The notes: generated by a model from the sequence alone, not told the origin. Counted from the stretch's first letter, positions 45,216 to 54,719 are shown. The stretch: 64,000 nucleotides of DNA from Acidocella facilis ATCC 35904 (GCF_000687875.1 NZ_JHYG01000003.1:1-64000), one strand, 5' to 3'. Program-made: numbers and translations.

Positions 45216-47003
45216 ATGAGCGAAGAGACACGGAATTTCGGCACCGAAGTGGGCCGGCTGCTCGATCTGGTGGTGCATTCCCTTTATTCCGACCGGGAGA
45301 TTTTCCTGCGCGAGCTGGTGGCCAATGCCGCCGACGCCACGGATAAGCGCCGCTTCCTCGCCCTTTCGGATGAAAAGCTGGCGCTGCCGGACAATGCCGC
45401 CATCCGCATCTCCGCCGATAAGGGGGCGAAGACGCTGCGCATCGAGGATAGCGGCATCGGCATGGCCAAGGAGGAGCTGGCGGAGAATCTCGGCACCATC
45501 GCCAAATCCGGCACCGCCGGATTCGCCGCACAGCTGGCCTCGGCCAAGCCGGAGGAGCGGCCGAGCCTGATCGGCCAGTTCGGCGTCGGCTTCTATTCCG
45601 CCTTCATGGTGGCGGAGAAGGTGGAGGTGATCTCGCGCAAGGCCGGCACCGATGAGGCCTGGGAATGGATGTCCGACGGGCAGGGGCAATATACGCTCAA
45701 GTCCGCCGAGCGCGGCGCGCCGGGTACCACCATCCTGCTGCATCTGAAGCCGGATGCGGAGGAATATCTGGAGCCGATCCGGCTGAAGACGGTCATTAAT
45801 AAATGGGCCGACCACATCACCCTGCCGGTGGAGGTGGAGGACAACGGAACGTTCGAGGCCGCCACTTCCGGCCAGGCGCTGTGGCGCAAGAGCCGTTCCG
45901 AGATCACCCCGGAGGAATATACCGAGTTTTACCGCCATGTCGGCCAGGGCTGGGACGAGCCCTTCGCCACCATCCATTGGCGGGCCGAGGGCGCGGTGGA
46001 ATTCACCGCCTTGCTGTTCATCCCCTCCTCCAAGCCGTTCATGCCGGTGGAGGAGACCAAGGAGAGCCGGCTGCGTTTGCATGTGAAGCGCATGTTCATC
46101 ACCGATGAGGCGAAGCTGCTGCCGAACTGGCTGAATTTCGTGGTCGGGGTGGTGGATACGGAGGATCTGCCGCTGAATGTCTCGCGTGAGATTCTGCAGG
46201 CGACGCCGGTGCTGGAGAAGATCCGCAAGGCGCTGCTCAACCGGGTGATGACCGAGCTGAAAAACAAGGCCAAGGACGAGGCGGCGTTCAAGCCGTTCCT
46301 GGAGAATTTCGGCTCGGTGCTGAAGGAAGGGATTTACGAGGATACCGGCCATGCCGCCGAGATCGCCGCGCTGCTGCGCTTTGCTTCCAGCAAGGAGGAG
46401 GCGACGACGCTGGATGGCTATATCGAGCGCATGCCGGAGGGGCAGAGCGACATTTATTACCTGGCCGGGGATGCCGCGCATCTGAAGACCTCGCCGCAGC
46501 TCGAGGGGTTTGCCGAGAAGGGCTATGAGGTGCTGCTGCTGGGCGATGCGATCGACGCGTTCTGGCCGGGGCGGCTGGGCAGCTACAAGGAGAAGAAGCT
46601 GGTTTCAGTCTCCCAGGCCGGCTCGCTGTTCGAGGCGCCGGAGGCGCCAGAGGCGATCACCGCCCTTTGCGCCAAGTTGAAAGAGGCGCTGGGGGCGGAG
46701 GTGTCCGAGGTTGCGGCGTCGTCCCGGCTGAAGGATAGCCCGGCGATGCTGGTGGCGGCGCAGGCGGGGCCGGATCTGGCGATGCAGCGTTTGCTCAAAC
46801 GCGCTGGCCGGCCGACATTCGGGCTGCCGCCGAAGCTGGAGATCAATCCGGGCCATAAGCTGGTGGAAGCGCTGGCGGCGAAGGAGGATGTGAGCGAGGC
46901 GGCGCGCCTGCTGCTGAATCTGGCCAAGCTGCAGGATGGCGATTTGCCGGAGGATCCGGCGGCGTTCGTGCGCCAGGTGGCGGCGGCGCTGGCAAACGCT
47001 TAA
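45216..47003 (+). CDS. htpG: Chaperone HtpG (bacterial Hsp90)
   Basis: 595 aa, slightly shorter than the usual ~620. N-terminal GHKL ATPase: [54 protein letters not shown]. Middle and C-terminal dimer domains follow. AGGAGGGT is 6 bases upstream. It assists late folding under stress. Divergent from the acidic protein; 3' end abuts a terminator-like repeat. Confidence 0.97.
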   Translation: MSEETRNFGTEVGRLLDLVVHSLYSDREIFLRELVANAADATDKRRFLALSDEKLALPDNAAIRISADKGAKTLRIEDSGIGMAKEELAENLGTIAKSGTAGFAAQLASAKPEERPSLIGQFGVGFYSAFMVAEKVEVISRKAGTDEAWEWMSDGQGQYTLKSAERGAPGTTILLHLKPDAEEYLEPIRLKTVINKWADHITLPVEVEDNGTFEAATSGQALWRKSRSEITPEEYTEFYRHVGQGWDEPFATIHWRAEGAVEFTALLFIPSSKPFMPVEETKESRLRLHVKRMFITDEAKLLPNWLNFVVGVVDTEDLPLNVSREILQATPVLEKIRKALLNRVMTELKNKAKDEAAFKPFLENFGSVLKEGIYEDTGHAAEIAALLRFASSKEEATTLDGYIERMPEGQSDIYYLAGDAAHLKTSPQLEGFAEKGYEVLLLGDAIDAFWPGRLGSYKEKKLVSVSQAGSLFEAPEAPEAITALCAKLKEALGAEVSEVAASSRLKDSPAMLVAAQAGPDLAMQRLLKRAGRPTFGLPPKLEINPGHKLVEALAAKEDVSEAARLLLNLAKLQDGDLPEDPAAFVRQVAAALANA

Positions 47004-47008
47004 TTTAT

Positions 47009-47139
47009 AAAAGTTTTTGGGGGTGTGGGGACTTTTTTCAAAAAGTCCCCACAAAGGTTTGGGGTGGTGGCGACGGCGTCGCCACCACCCCAAACGTTTT
47101 CGCCGCTTTTTTGAAAAAAAGCGGCACCAAAAAACTTTT
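47009..47139. repeat. Composite terminator-like repeat between htpG and ksgA
   Basis: Three stem-loops inside an outer inverted pair AAAAGTTTTTGG (47009) / CCAAAAAACTTTT (47127-47139): GTGGGGACTTTTTTCAAAAAGTCCCCAC (47025-47052), a 19-bp arm pair GTTTGGGGTGGTGG... (47057-47095), and GCCGCTTTTTTGAAAAAAAGCGGC (47102-47125). Sits between convergent genes. Same organisation at 59391-59573 and reversed at 62018-62145. Confidence 0.9.
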
Positions 47140-47143
47140 GCTC

Positions 47144-47974
47144 CTATTTTCCTTCGCGGGCTTCCAGAACCCGCATCAGCGTCACGAACTCCGCCACGCT
47201 CAGCGTTTCCGCCCGCCGCGCCGCGTCAATCCCCGCCGCCTCACATAAAGCCTCGCCGCCCAGCGGCTTCAACGCCCCGCGCAGCATCTTGCGCCGTTGC
47301 CCAAAGGCGGCGGCGGTGAGGCGCTCCATCAGCTTCAACTCGGCCTTCGTCGGCTGCGCGGCCTTCGGCACCAGCCGGATCAGCGCCGACTCCACCTTCG
47401 GCGGCGGCGCGAAGGCCCCGGCGGGAATGCGCATCAGCATCGTCACATCGCATAGCCACTGCGCCAGCACCGAAACCCGGCCATAGGCGCCGGTATTCGG
47501 CTGCGCGCAGACCCGCGCCGCCACCTCCAGCTGGAACATCAGCGTCATCGACTGGAAATCCGCCGCGTTCTGCAGCCAGTTCACCAGCAGCAGCGTGCCG
47601 ATATTATAGGGCAAATTGGCGACGATGGCGCGCGGGGCGGGCACCAGCGCCGCCAGATCCGCCCGCATCGCATCCGCCTCGATGATGCTGAGCCGCTCCG
47701 TGGTGCCGGCGAGCTGGGTGATGGCGGCCACCGCCCGCTTGTCGAACTCGATGGCGGTGACATGCGCCGCCTCGCTCTCCAGAAGTGCCCGCGTCAGCCC
47801 GCCCGGGCCCGGGCCGATCTCGATGACATTCACCCCCCTCAACGGCCCCGCCGCCGCGGCGATGCGCGAGAGCAGGGCCGGGTCCAGCAGGAAGTGCTGG
47901 CCGAGGGATTTGTCGGCCCGCAGATCGAAGGTGCGGATGGTGTCCGCCAGGGAGGGGAGAGATATTTTAGCCAT
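47144..47974 (-). CDS. ksgA: 16S rRNA (adenine1518/1519-N6)-dimethyltransferase
   Basis: 276 aa SAM methyltransferase of ribosome maturation. DKSLGQHFLLDPALLSRI, IGPGPGGLTRALL (SAM site) and NLPYNIGTLLL (target-base motif) are intact. Contrary to many proteobacteria, it is not next to surA/pdxA here (surA is 28 kb away). Confidence 0.95.
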   Translation of the reverse strand: MAKISLPSLADTIRTFDLRADKSLGQHFLLDPALLSRIAAAAGPLRGVNVIEIGPGPGGLTRALLESEAAHVTAIEFDKRAVAAITQLAGTTERLSIIEADAMRADLAALVPAPRAIVANLPYNIGTLLLVNWLQNAADFQSMTLMFQLEVAARVCAQPNTGAYGRVSVLAQWLCDVTMLMRIPAGAFAPPPKVESALIRLVPKAAQPTKAELKLMERLTAAAFGQRRKMLRGALKPLGGEALCEAAGIDAARRAETLSVAEFVTLMRVLEAREGK

Positions 47975-48046
47975 GGCGGCTTGTTACCCCACGCCGCGCC
48001 ATGGCAACAGGGAGCTGTGGATAAGCCGGACGAGAAGGCAGGGTTC

Positions 48047-49780
48047 ATGCAGGTTCCGCGTCTGCTGCGCGCTTTGGTGCGGGTGGATGAGGTCTGGCTC
48101 GTCCTGCTGGCGGCCGGGGTTGGGATTCTCGCGGGATTCGGCGTGGCGCTGATGAACGAGATCTCGTTCCTGATGCACCAGAATCTGTTCGCCCTGGCGC
48201 CCGGACATGAATTGTCCGAAACGCCGGACCTGGACCCGTTGCGCGCCTTTGGCGTGCCGATGCTGGGCGGCTTCATCCTGGGGGTGGTGCTCTGGGGGCT
48301 GGCGCGCTTCCGGCCGAAGCCGATCGTCGATCCGATCGAGGCCAACGCGCTCTATGGCGGCCGGATGTCGCTGACCGACTCGCTGATCGTCGCGGCGCAG
48401 ACGGTCTGGTCCAACGGCGTCGGCGCTTCGGTGGGCATGGAGGCCGGCTATGCGCAGCTGGGCGCCGGTATGGCCTCCTGGTTCGGCAAGCAGTTCCGCC
48501 TGCGCCGGAATGATCTGCGCACGCTGGTCGGCTGCGGGGCGGCGGCGGCCATCGCCGGGGCGTTCAACGCGCCGCTCTGCGGGGCGTTTTACGGCATCGA
48601 GCTGATCATCGGCATCTATTCGGTGGTGACACTGCCCTTTGTTGTCATCGCCGCGCTGCTGGGCACGCTGACCGTGCAGATTCTGGGCTTTTCCTCGCCG
48701 CCTCTGGTGGTGACGCTGCCGGCGACAGTGCCCAACGATATTTACGGCGTCATCCTGATCGAGGGGATTGCCTGCGGCATGGCGGGGATCGTCATCATGC
48801 GCGGGGTCACGCTGATCGAAACCGCGTTTCGCCGCAGCCGTATCCCGACCTGGCTGCGGCCGATGCTGGGCGGCGCGCTGGTGGGGCTGCTGGGCTGCCT
48901 GACGCCCAAGGCGCTCTCCTCCGGCCACTCCGCGTTGCATGCTTATATAGATGTGAGCTTTCCGTTTCTTCTGGTTGCGGGGTTTTTCCTGGCCAAGGCC
49001 ATTGCCTCCGCCTTCTCCATCGGCGCGGGCTTCCGTGGCGGCCTGTTTTTCGCCTCGCTGTTTCTGGGAGCTTTGTTCGGCAAGGTTTTCGCCGGCATCG
49101 CCCTGCTGGTGCCGTTCATCCACCCGATGCCCAGCGGCCTCTATGCCGTGGTGGGGATGAGCGGCATGGCCGCCGCCATCATCGGCGGGCCGATGACGAT
49201 GACCTTTCTGGCGCTGGAAAGCACGCAGAATTTCAACGTGACGATGGCGGTGCTGGGCGCCTCGATCGTCGCCACCATCACCGTGCGCCGGCTGTTCGGC
49301 TATTCCTTCGCCACCTGGCGCTTCCATTTGCGGGGCGAGCAGATCCGCTCCGCCGTGGATGTCGGCTGGATCCATACGCTGACCGTCGGCCGGATGATGC
49401 GCCCGGTGCAGATGACGGTCCGCCCGCAGACCAGCCTGGCGGTGTTCCGCCAGGAAGTGCCGCTGGGCACCACGCAACGCGTGGTGGTGGTGGATTCGGA
49501 CGGGCGCTATGCCGGCATCGCCTACCCGGCGGAGGCGGCATCGGTGACAGGGGAGGGGCGGCAGATTAACGACATTCTGCATCTTCAGGACTATTTCCTG
49601 CGGCCTGGGATGAATGTGAAGGAGGCGCTGGCGCTGTTCGAGGCCGCGGAAGCGGATGCGCTGGCGGTGCTCGATGGCGGCGAGAGCCGCAAGGTGCTGG
49701 GGCTGTTGACCGAGCAATATGCGTTGCGGCGCTATAATGAAGAGCTGGACCGCAAGCGGCGCGAGGTTTCCGGGGAATAA
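48047..49780 (+). CDS. ClC-family chloride channel/transporter with C-terminal CBS pair
   Basis: 577 aa integral membrane protein. The ClC pore region has GASVGMEAGYAQLGAGMAS at the place of the GREGP motif with the gating Glu retained (Glu132), and GFRGGLFFASLFLGALFG. The usual GSGIP selectivity motif is not recognisable (VDPIEANALYGG lies there). The C-terminus (MMRPVQMTVRPQTSLAVF..., LHLQDYFLRPGMNVKEAL) is a CBS-type pair. The start is uncertain: a GTG at 48017 is an alternative. Divergent from ksgA. Confidence 0.85.
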   Translation: MQVPRLLRALVRVDEVWLVLLAAGVGILAGFGVALMNEISFLMHQNLFALAPGHELSETPDLDPLRAFGVPMLGGFILGVVLWGLARFRPKPIVDPIEANALYGGRMSLTDSLIVAAQTVWSNGVGASVGMEAGYAQLGAGMASWFGKQFRLRRNDLRTLVGCGAAAAIAGAFNAPLCGAFYGIELIIGIYSVVTLPFVVIAALLGTLTVQILGFSSPPLVVTLPATVPNDIYGVILIEGIACGMAGIVIMRGVTLIETAFRRSRIPTWLRPMLGGALVGLLGCLTPKALSSGHSALHAYIDVSFPFLLVAGFFLAKAIASAFSIGAGFRGGLFFASLFLGALFGKVFAGIALLVPFIHPMPSGLYAVVGMSGMAAAIIGGPMTMTFLALESTQNFNVTMAVLGASIVATITVRRLFGYSFATWRFHLRGEQIRSAVDVGWIHTLTVGRMMRPVQMTVRPQTSLAVFRQEVPLGTTQRVVVVDSDGRYAGIAYPAEAASVTGEGRQINDILHLQDYFLRPGMNVKEALALFEAAEADALAVLDGGESRKVLGLLTEQYALRRYNEELDRKRREVSGE

Positions 49781-50172
49781 AGCCGTTAAAGCCTGAATTA
49801 AGAATAAGAAATTATGTCTTGTGGGTCATGAAAACAGAGCTTCGAGAACGACTTCGGAACGAACAATAATCAACATTATTTAGACGAAATTCCAAGAATG
49901 GAGCTCGTTTTGTAGAAGGAATTAAAAAAAACGGAGAATTGTCTAATAAAAATCGACAAATCCATAATAATAGTTAGTTTTGCTCGGGTGTAGCGGCCCA
50001 TGTTGAGTTTTTTATCGCATTTTTGTCAACATTATAGATTAAATCCAATTTTTGATGCAAAAATTTTTGTGCTTCGCAACATGTTCTTAACAATCTGAGG
50101 TGGCCTTTTCCTTGCAATTCCACTTCGGAGGCGGTACTAAACTCGCAAAGGTGGAGATTTTAAGGGGTTATT
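49781..50172. other. AT-rich 392-bp leader region of the RTX-like gene
   Basis: Markedly richer in A/T than the rest of the window. It holds no ORF of note. There are poly-A/poly-T tracts and a short AATTCC...GGAATT dyad near 49890-49920. It carries the promoter candidate described below. Its composition suggests either a strong promoter/UP region or a horizontally gained boundary. Confidence 0.6.
50112..50140 (+). promoter_or_regulatory. Candidate sigma70-type promoter of the RTX-like gene
   Basis: TTGCAA (50112-50117), 17-bp spacer, TACTAA (50135-50140). It predicts a short leader ending in the ribosome site AAGGGG (50162-50167) before the ATG at 50173. Confidence 0.35.
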
Positions 50173-51543
50173 ATGAGCGGATTTTTGACTGTAGGTGGCG
50201 CGTTTAACGGCCAGAATGGTATTCTCAGTGTTCCGTCCGCTCTGTCGAGCTCGGTTAACACTCTGTTGCAGACCTATCTGAACGGCGTTACGGCGTCAGT
50301 GACCGGTGGGACTGCGAGCTTCACCAATATCGATATCACCGCCGGCACGGTGTTCGGTATAGGCGTCGGCGTTGCGCCGCATTTCACCGAAATCACCAAT
50401 GTTGACGCCAATGGCGCCTCCACCAACGGCGCCGCGGCTGGCGTGGCGACTGTCGCCGCCGGCACCACCGACCTGTTCGTGCAGGTTCCGGGCAATGTGA
50501 CCGTCGATGGCGTGGCCTCGACCTCCGTCGCGATTTTCGGCGGGAACAGCAATGTTACCTATAATGTTGGCGGCGGCACCGGCTCGATCTTCGCTGCTGG
50601 CGGCGCTGACTCGCTGAACGCGACCGGCAGCGGCTCCAGCTACAACGTGACCTCCGCGGGTAACGACACGCTGAACTTCAACGGCACCAACGGTGTCGAG
50701 ACCGTGACCGCGACCGGCAATGCCACCACCTCCGTGTTCCTCGGCGGCGGCGATGTCGCGACCGTGACCGCGGCTGACAATTCCAAGGTCAGCGTGGTGT
50801 TCCATACCAACGCCGGTGGTAACCTGGACTTCGTGAATAATTCCTCTCAGGCGCAGACCATCTTCTCCGGCTCCTACAGCACCGCTGGCGGCCAGAATGT
50901 GTTCGCCCCGAACTCCATCACCGTGTTCGGTGGCACCGGCGGCGGCTTCTATGTGGGCGGCCGCGGCGGTTTCAACTCGATCAATGGCGGCAGCGGCAGC
51001 TCGACCTTGGTCGGCGGTGGCCAGGGCGACACCCTGCTCGCTGGTGGTGCCAACAACCAGCTGTTCGGCGGCGCCGGCGGTGAGACACTGATGGGTGCCG
51101 GTAGCGTGAACGGCTTCTATCTCGGCCTTGAAGAGCCTGGCATTGGCTCCATCCAGGCGGTTGGCGGTCTCGCTTCCGCTGGTGGCTCCGGCACCCAGAG
51201 CTTCCTGCTCGGCAATGTCGATGGCACGACCCTGACCGGTTCCACCGTGTCCGGCTCGCAGAACGTGTTTGACGTGCTCGGCTCCTACACCACCACGGGT
51301 GGCGAAGCGCTGACCTTCGGTGGTTCCTCCTTCACCATCAATGATTTCAGCGGCAACGATACCATCAACCTGCTGAAGTCTATCTCCAACGGTGCCGGCG
51401 GCCCGTCGGTCGAGAGCGTCCAGGCTGGTCTGGCTGGCGGCACGCAGATCCTGCTGTCCGACAACACCGTGATCACCCTCTCGAACGTGACCACGAGTCA
51501 GGTGAGCGTCAACGGCGCCCACAATGTGATCACCTTCGTCTAA
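50173..51543 (+). CDS. RTX/S-layer-like Gly-Ser-Thr-Asn-rich surface protein
   Basis: 456 aa. No Cys, very few Lys/Arg, and a composition dominated by Gly, Ser, Thr, Asn, Val and Ala, as in S-layer and type I-secreted proteins. Degenerate RTX-like repeats occur around residues 275-310 (GGSGSSTLVGGGQGDTLLAGG, NNQLFGGAGGETLMGAG) with many of the calcium-binding Asp replaced. The N-terminus (MSGFLTVGGAFNGQNGIL) is not a Sec signal, and the C-terminus ends in hydrophobic VITFV, so type I export is inferred. No ABC exporter is nearby. Strong ribosome site and terminator suggest high expression. Confidence 0.8.
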   Translation: MSGFLTVGGAFNGQNGILSVPSALSSSVNTLLQTYLNGVTASVTGGTASFTNIDITAGTVFGIGVGVAPHFTEITNVDANGASTNGAAAGVATVAAGTTDLFVQVPGNVTVDGVASTSVAIFGGNSNVTYNVGGGTGSIFAAGGADSLNATGSGSSYNVTSAGNDTLNFNGTNGVETVTATGNATTSVFLGGGDVATVTAADNSKVSVVFHTNAGGNLDFVNNSSQAQTIFSGSYSTAGGQNVFAPNSITVFGGTGGGFYVGGRGGFNSINGGSGSSTLVGGGQGDTLLAGGANNQLFGGAGGETLMGAGSVNGFYLGLEEPGIGSIQAVGGLASAGGSGTQSFLLGNVDGTTLTGSTVSGSQNVFDVLGSYTTTGGEALTFGGSSFTINDFSGNDTINLLKSISNGAGGPSVESVQAGLAGGTQILLSDNTVITLSNVTTSQVSVNGAHNVITFV

Positions 51544-51567
51544 TCCGGCTCCCGGATCTCACCTGGA

Positions 51568-51602
51568 AACCTGCCTTGGTCCGCCAAGGCAGGTTTTTTT
51601 TG
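51568..51602 (+). terminator. Strong Rho-independent terminator of the RTX-like gene
   Basis: AACCTGCCTTGG / CCAAGGCAGGTT with TCCG loop followed by eight T. Confidence 0.92.
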
Positions 51603-51626
51603 CGCTGATGGTTGCGGTCCGGTCTT

Positions 51627-51729
51627 AGAGCATCAAGCGTTTAGCTTGATGCTCTAAGTTTTGTTTTAGCGAGCAATTTCATATGTTTATCTTAATGCTG
51701 GCGCGTCAACCTAAACACATATTGCTCTA
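51627..51729. repeat. 103-bp structured intergenic repeat, copy B
   Basis: Second copy of 4831-4933, same length and about 87% identical by eye. In the first hairpin the pair C:G of copy A is A:T here (AGAGCATCAAGC / GCTTGATGCTCT), so pairing is preserved. It lies between the convergent RTX-like and msrB genes. Confidence 0.88.
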
Positions 51730-51735
51730 AGAGAC

Positions 51736-51775
51736 TAAAAAACAGGGTCTTCGGCCAAAGGCTGAAGACCCTGTT
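51736..51775 (-). terminator. Rho-independent terminator of msrB
   Basis: AACAGGGTCTTC / GAAGACCCTGTT around a GC-rich loop; on the minus strand the stem is followed by TTTTTTAG. Confidence 0.85.
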
Positions 51776-51786
51776 CTGGCTTTGGT

Positions 51787-52197
51787 TCAGGCCGGGTGGA
51801 AATCCAGCACTTCGCCATTGATGCAATAGCGCAGCCCGGTGGGCGGCGGGCCGTCCTCGAACACATGGCCGAGATGGCCGCCGCAATTGCTGCAATGCGC
51901 CTCGATGCGGATCATGCCGTGGCTGCGATCGATGGTGGTGCCGATGGCGCCCTCAACCGGATCATTGAAGCTGGGCCAGCCGGTGCCGCTCTCGAATTTG
52001 GTGCCGGAAATGAACAGCGTCTGGCCGCAGCCAGCGCAGGCGAAGCTGCCGGCGCGCTTTTCGTAATTCAACGCGCAGGTGCCGGGCCGCTCGGTCGCGT
52101 GCTGGCGCAGGATGGCATATTGATCGGGCGTCAGGCGCGCGCGCCACTCGGCGTCCGTTAATGTAAAGGGAAAGACAGTCTTACTGTCTGTGCTCAT
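51787..52197 (-). CDS. msrB: Peptide methionine-R-sulfoxide reductase MsrB
   Basis: 136 aa. It repairs oxidised Met (R form). Two CxxC zinc pairs (CAGC, CSNC) and the catalytic Cys in GLRYCINGEVLDF are present, with GTGWPSFNDPVEGA and THVFEDGPPP-like GHVFEDGPPPTG. No signal peptide. Transcribed alone on the minus strand. Confidence 0.96.
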   Translation of the reverse strand: MSTDSKTVFPFTLTDAEWRARLTPDQYAILRQHATERPGTCALNYEKRAGSFACAGCGQTLFISGTKFESGTGWPSFNDPVEGAIGTTIDRSHGMIRIEAHCSNCGGHLGHVFEDGPPPTGLRYCINGEVLDFHPA

Positions 52198-52335
52198 GGC
52201 CGTCTCCTTCGGGCAGGTCTGCCCGTAATATAAGGAGGCGGTTCGGATGAGCCAACGGGTATCAGTTCCCGTTGCGGGGGCCAGCCTTGCGGCTGGCCAG
52301 CAGATACAGGCGCGATGCGGCGCCGGTGCGGCTTC

Positions 52336-52503
52336 TTAGCGGCTGGCGCTCTCGGCCGTCGGCAGCTTTTGGGTGCCCAGGGCGCGCCAACGCTCCAGGG
52401 TCGCCTCGCGGGCGGGCTTGCCATCGTTCAGAGATGCCGCGATCAGCCGGTCGATCACGGCATGGCGAAGTTCGGCCTCGGTCTTCAGCATATTGGCAGG
52501 CAT
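52336..52503 (-). CDS. Small protein of unknown function
   Basis: 55 aa starting at 52503 (GAGGG upstream). Sequence MPANMLKTEAELRHAVIDRLIAAS...AREATLERWRAL is helical and charged. No recognised family. It may be a small regulatory protein; the reading frame is closed and the start has a good ribosome site. Confidence 0.55.
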   Translation of the reverse strand: MPANMLKTEAELRHAVIDRLIAASLNDGKPAREATLERWRALGTQKLPTAESASR

Positions 52504-52723
52504 TGATTTACCCTCTGTTCGAATACTCTCGGACGCTATGTCCATGCTTGTTACAGTGCATTGCAACAAAGGCATGATTAAGGCGGCCTCTTGATTTCAA
52601 TGTGACGATTCTCGGCGGGATTTTCAGCAAAAAAAATTGTTGATAACTTGTTAGGCCCCGGTGCAAGCCGCTTCGGGTTTTGATAAGGGAGACCAGGGTT
52701 TTTTTGTTTTCCCCAGGGCTTTC

Positions 52724-53098
52724 ATGGCGAAGCGGGCTGTTTTCCGGATTTTATTCACGCTGGCCGGGCTGGGGGGCTTGGGCGCCTGTGCAGCGCCGCC
52801 GAAAATCGCCGCCGGCAATGATCTGCCCCAATCGGAACAGGCGCTGAAAGGCTCGACCCCGCAGGTGCTGGACGCCGATTTCGGCCAGCCCTCCCTGCGC
52901 CGGACGGACGGGCAGGCGCAGGTCTGGCTGTATCATTCGCCGATCTGCGGGATGAATGTGTTTCTCTATCCGGATGCGCATGGCGTGCCGCGTGTGGCGG
53001 CGGCGGTGGCGGATGCCGGGGATGACCCGCAAAGCTGCATGATGAGCCTGGAGCATCCGGTCGCGGCGGCGGCCCTGGAGCGCAACGCGTCCTCCTGA
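52724..53098 (+). CDS. Small lipoprotein
   Basis: 124 aa. Lipobox LGAC after a hydrophobic signal ([12 protein letters not shown]), then ~100 residues with two Cys ([15 protein letters not shown]) that may form a disulfide. Function unknown. AGGG is 6 bases upstream of the ATG. Located 31 bp before gshB on the same strand. Confidence 0.7.
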   Translation: MAKRAVFRILFTLAGLGGLGACAAPPKIAAGNDLPQSEQALKGSTPQVLDADFGQPSLRRTDGQAQVWLYHSPICGMNVFLYPDAHGVPRVAAAVADAGDDPQSCMMSLEHPVAAAALERNASS

Positions 53099-53129
53099 TA
53101 GCCTGAGGCTAGTCAGTCATGAGGACAAA

Positions 53130-54077
53130 ATGGCGTCTTTGAACATCGCCGTGCAGATGGACCCGCTGCACAGCATCGATATTACCGGCGATTCCACCTT
53201 CGCGTTGATGCTGGAAGCCCAGGCCCGCGGCCATAGGCTCTGGCATTATGAAGTTCCGCATATGTGGCTGGACGGCGCCGTGCTGAAAGCCCGGGTGCGG
53301 CCGGTGGAGGTGCGCAACGAGGCGGGGGCGCATTATAAATTCGCCGATGAGCAGGTGATCGATCTGGGCAGCATGGATGTGGTGCTGATGCGCCAGGACC
53401 CGCCCTTCGACATGGCCTACATCACCGCGACGCATCTGCTGGAGCATATCCACCCCAAAACGCTGGTGGTGAACAATCCGGCTTCCGTGCGCAACGCGCC
53501 GGAGAAGCTGCTGGTAACGCATTTCCCGGAGCTGATGCCCCCCACGCTGATCTCCTGGGATCGCGGTGCGATCCGGGATTTCCGTTCGCTGCATAAGGAC
53601 ATCATCGTCAAGCCGCTATTCGGCAATGGCGGCATCGGGGTGTTCCGGATCAAGCCGGATGATGAGAATCTCGGCTCGCTGCTGGACATGTTCTTCGCCG
53701 CCTCGCGCGAGCCGTTGATGGTGCAGCGCTACGAGCCGGCGGTGCGCAAGGGGGATAAGCGGATCATCCTGATCGATGGCGAGCCGCTGGGGGCGATCAA
53801 CCGTGTGCCGGCGGAGGGCGATTCGCGCTCCAACATGCATGCCGGCGGCAAGGCGGAGCCGACCAGGCTGACGGCGCGCGAGCAGGAGATCTGTGCCGCG
53901 ATCGGCCCGACCTTGAAGGCGCAGGGGCTGCTGTTCACGGGGATCGACGTGATCGGCGATTACCTCACCGAGATCAACGTGACGTCGCCGACCGGGCTGC
54001 AGCAGATCGCCCGGTTCGACGGCCTCAATCTGGCGGCGGCGATTCTAGAGAAGATTGAGGCAATCCGCGCCGCGTAA
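53130..54077 (+). CDS. gshB: Glutathione synthetase
   Basis: 315 aa ATP-grasp ligase joining glycine to gamma-glutamylcysteine. N-terminal [31 protein letters not shown] is the family signature; ATP-grasp residues appear in [13 protein letters not shown] and [12 protein letters not shown], and [11 protein letters not shown] closes the active site. GAGGACAAA precedes the ATG. Fits the redox-stress group with msrB and Mn-catalase. Confidence 0.96.
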   Translation: MASLNIAVQMDPLHSIDITGDSTFALMLEAQARGHRLWHYEVPHMWLDGAVLKARVRPVEVRNEAGAHYKFADEQVIDLGSMDVVLMRQDPPFDMAYITATHLLEHIHPKTLVVNNPASVRNAPEKLLVTHFPELMPPTLISWDRGAIRDFRSLHKDIIVKPLFGNGGIGVFRIKPDDENLGSLLDMFFAASREPLMVQRYEPAVRKGDKRIILIDGEPLGAINRVPAEGDSRSNMHAGGKAEPTRLTAREQEICAAIGPTLKAQGLLFTGIDVIGDYLTEINVTSPTGLQQIARFDGLNLAAAILEKIEAIRAA

Positions 54078-54082
54078 GTCGC

Positions 54083-54182
54083 AAAAGTTTTTGAGGGGCG
54101 CAGGCGCCCAAGGTTCCAGCGCTGCGTAGCAGCGTTGGAAAGGCGCCGGAGGGTCGGGGGGCTTTTTTCAAAAAGCCCCCCG
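54083..54182. repeat. Composite terminator-like repeat between gshB and the flavin reductase
   Basis: AAAAGTTTTTG lead-in, hairpin TTCCAGCGCTGC...GCAGCGTTGGAA (54114-54140) and CGGGGGGCTTTTTTCAAAAAGCCCCCCG (54155-54182). The last has the same T6-C-A5 core as other copies but GC-rich different arms. Convergent genes on both sides. Confidence 0.85.
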
Positions 54183-54187
54183 AGACT

Positions 54188-54691
54188 TCACCCCAGCTTC
54201 GCCAGAATCTGATGATAAGCCCGCCCATGATACACCAGCCCCGACCCCGTCGGCCCGAGATGGATGGCCTGCACCTCGCAGAAGAACACGGTATGGGTGC
54301 CGACTTCGGTCTGCTGTACCACTTTGCAGTCCAGGCTGGCGGTGGCGGTCTCAAGCGCCGGGGCGCCGGTGGCGAGGCGGATCCAGCTGCCATGGCTGAA
54401 GCGCTCTTCCATGCCGAGATCGCCCTTGCCGGCGAAGATCGGGGAGAGCGCCTCATGCTCATGCGCCAGCACATTCACGCAGATGATGCCGGCGGTCTTG
54501 AAGGCCTCATATTGGCGGCTGGTGCGGTTGATGCAGACCAGCAGCGTGGCCGGGCTGTCGGTCACCGAGCACACGGCGGAGACGGTCATGCCGACATCAC
54601 CTTGCGGGCCGCGCGTGGTGATGATGTTAACGGCGGCGCCCATGCGGGCCATCGCCTCGCGGAACAGGCTGGTATCTACGGCAGCGCTCAT
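54188..54691 (-). CDS. Flavin reductase-like (FMN-binding split barrel) protein
   Basis: 167 aa. Family features MGAAVNIITTRG, GMTVSAVCSVTDSPATLLVCINRTS, and HEHEALSPIFAGK with the C-terminal HTVFFCEV. It reduces flavin with NAD(P)H for a monooxygenase partner. No partner is adjacent. Start 54691 has AGGGG upstream. Lies 28 bp beyond dinB on the same strand and may be co-transcribed. Confidence 0.9.
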   Translation of the reverse strand: MSAAVDTSLFREAMARMGAAVNIITTRGPQGDVGMTVSAVCSVTDSPATLLVCINRTSRQYEAFKTAGIICVNVLAHEHEALSPIFAGKGDLGMEERFSHGSWIRLATGAPALETATASLDCKVVQQTEVGTHTVFFCEVQAIHLGPTGSGLVYHGRAYHQILAKLG

Positions 54692-54719
54692 CGTTAAAAT
54701 CCCCTGAAGCCGTCGGGTT

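Noticed and set aside
47762-48046. Possible 95-residue N-terminal extension of the ClC protein
   Set aside because: It overlaps the ksgA gene on the other strand and has Arg/Gln-rich shadow composition; the ClC fold begins after 48047.
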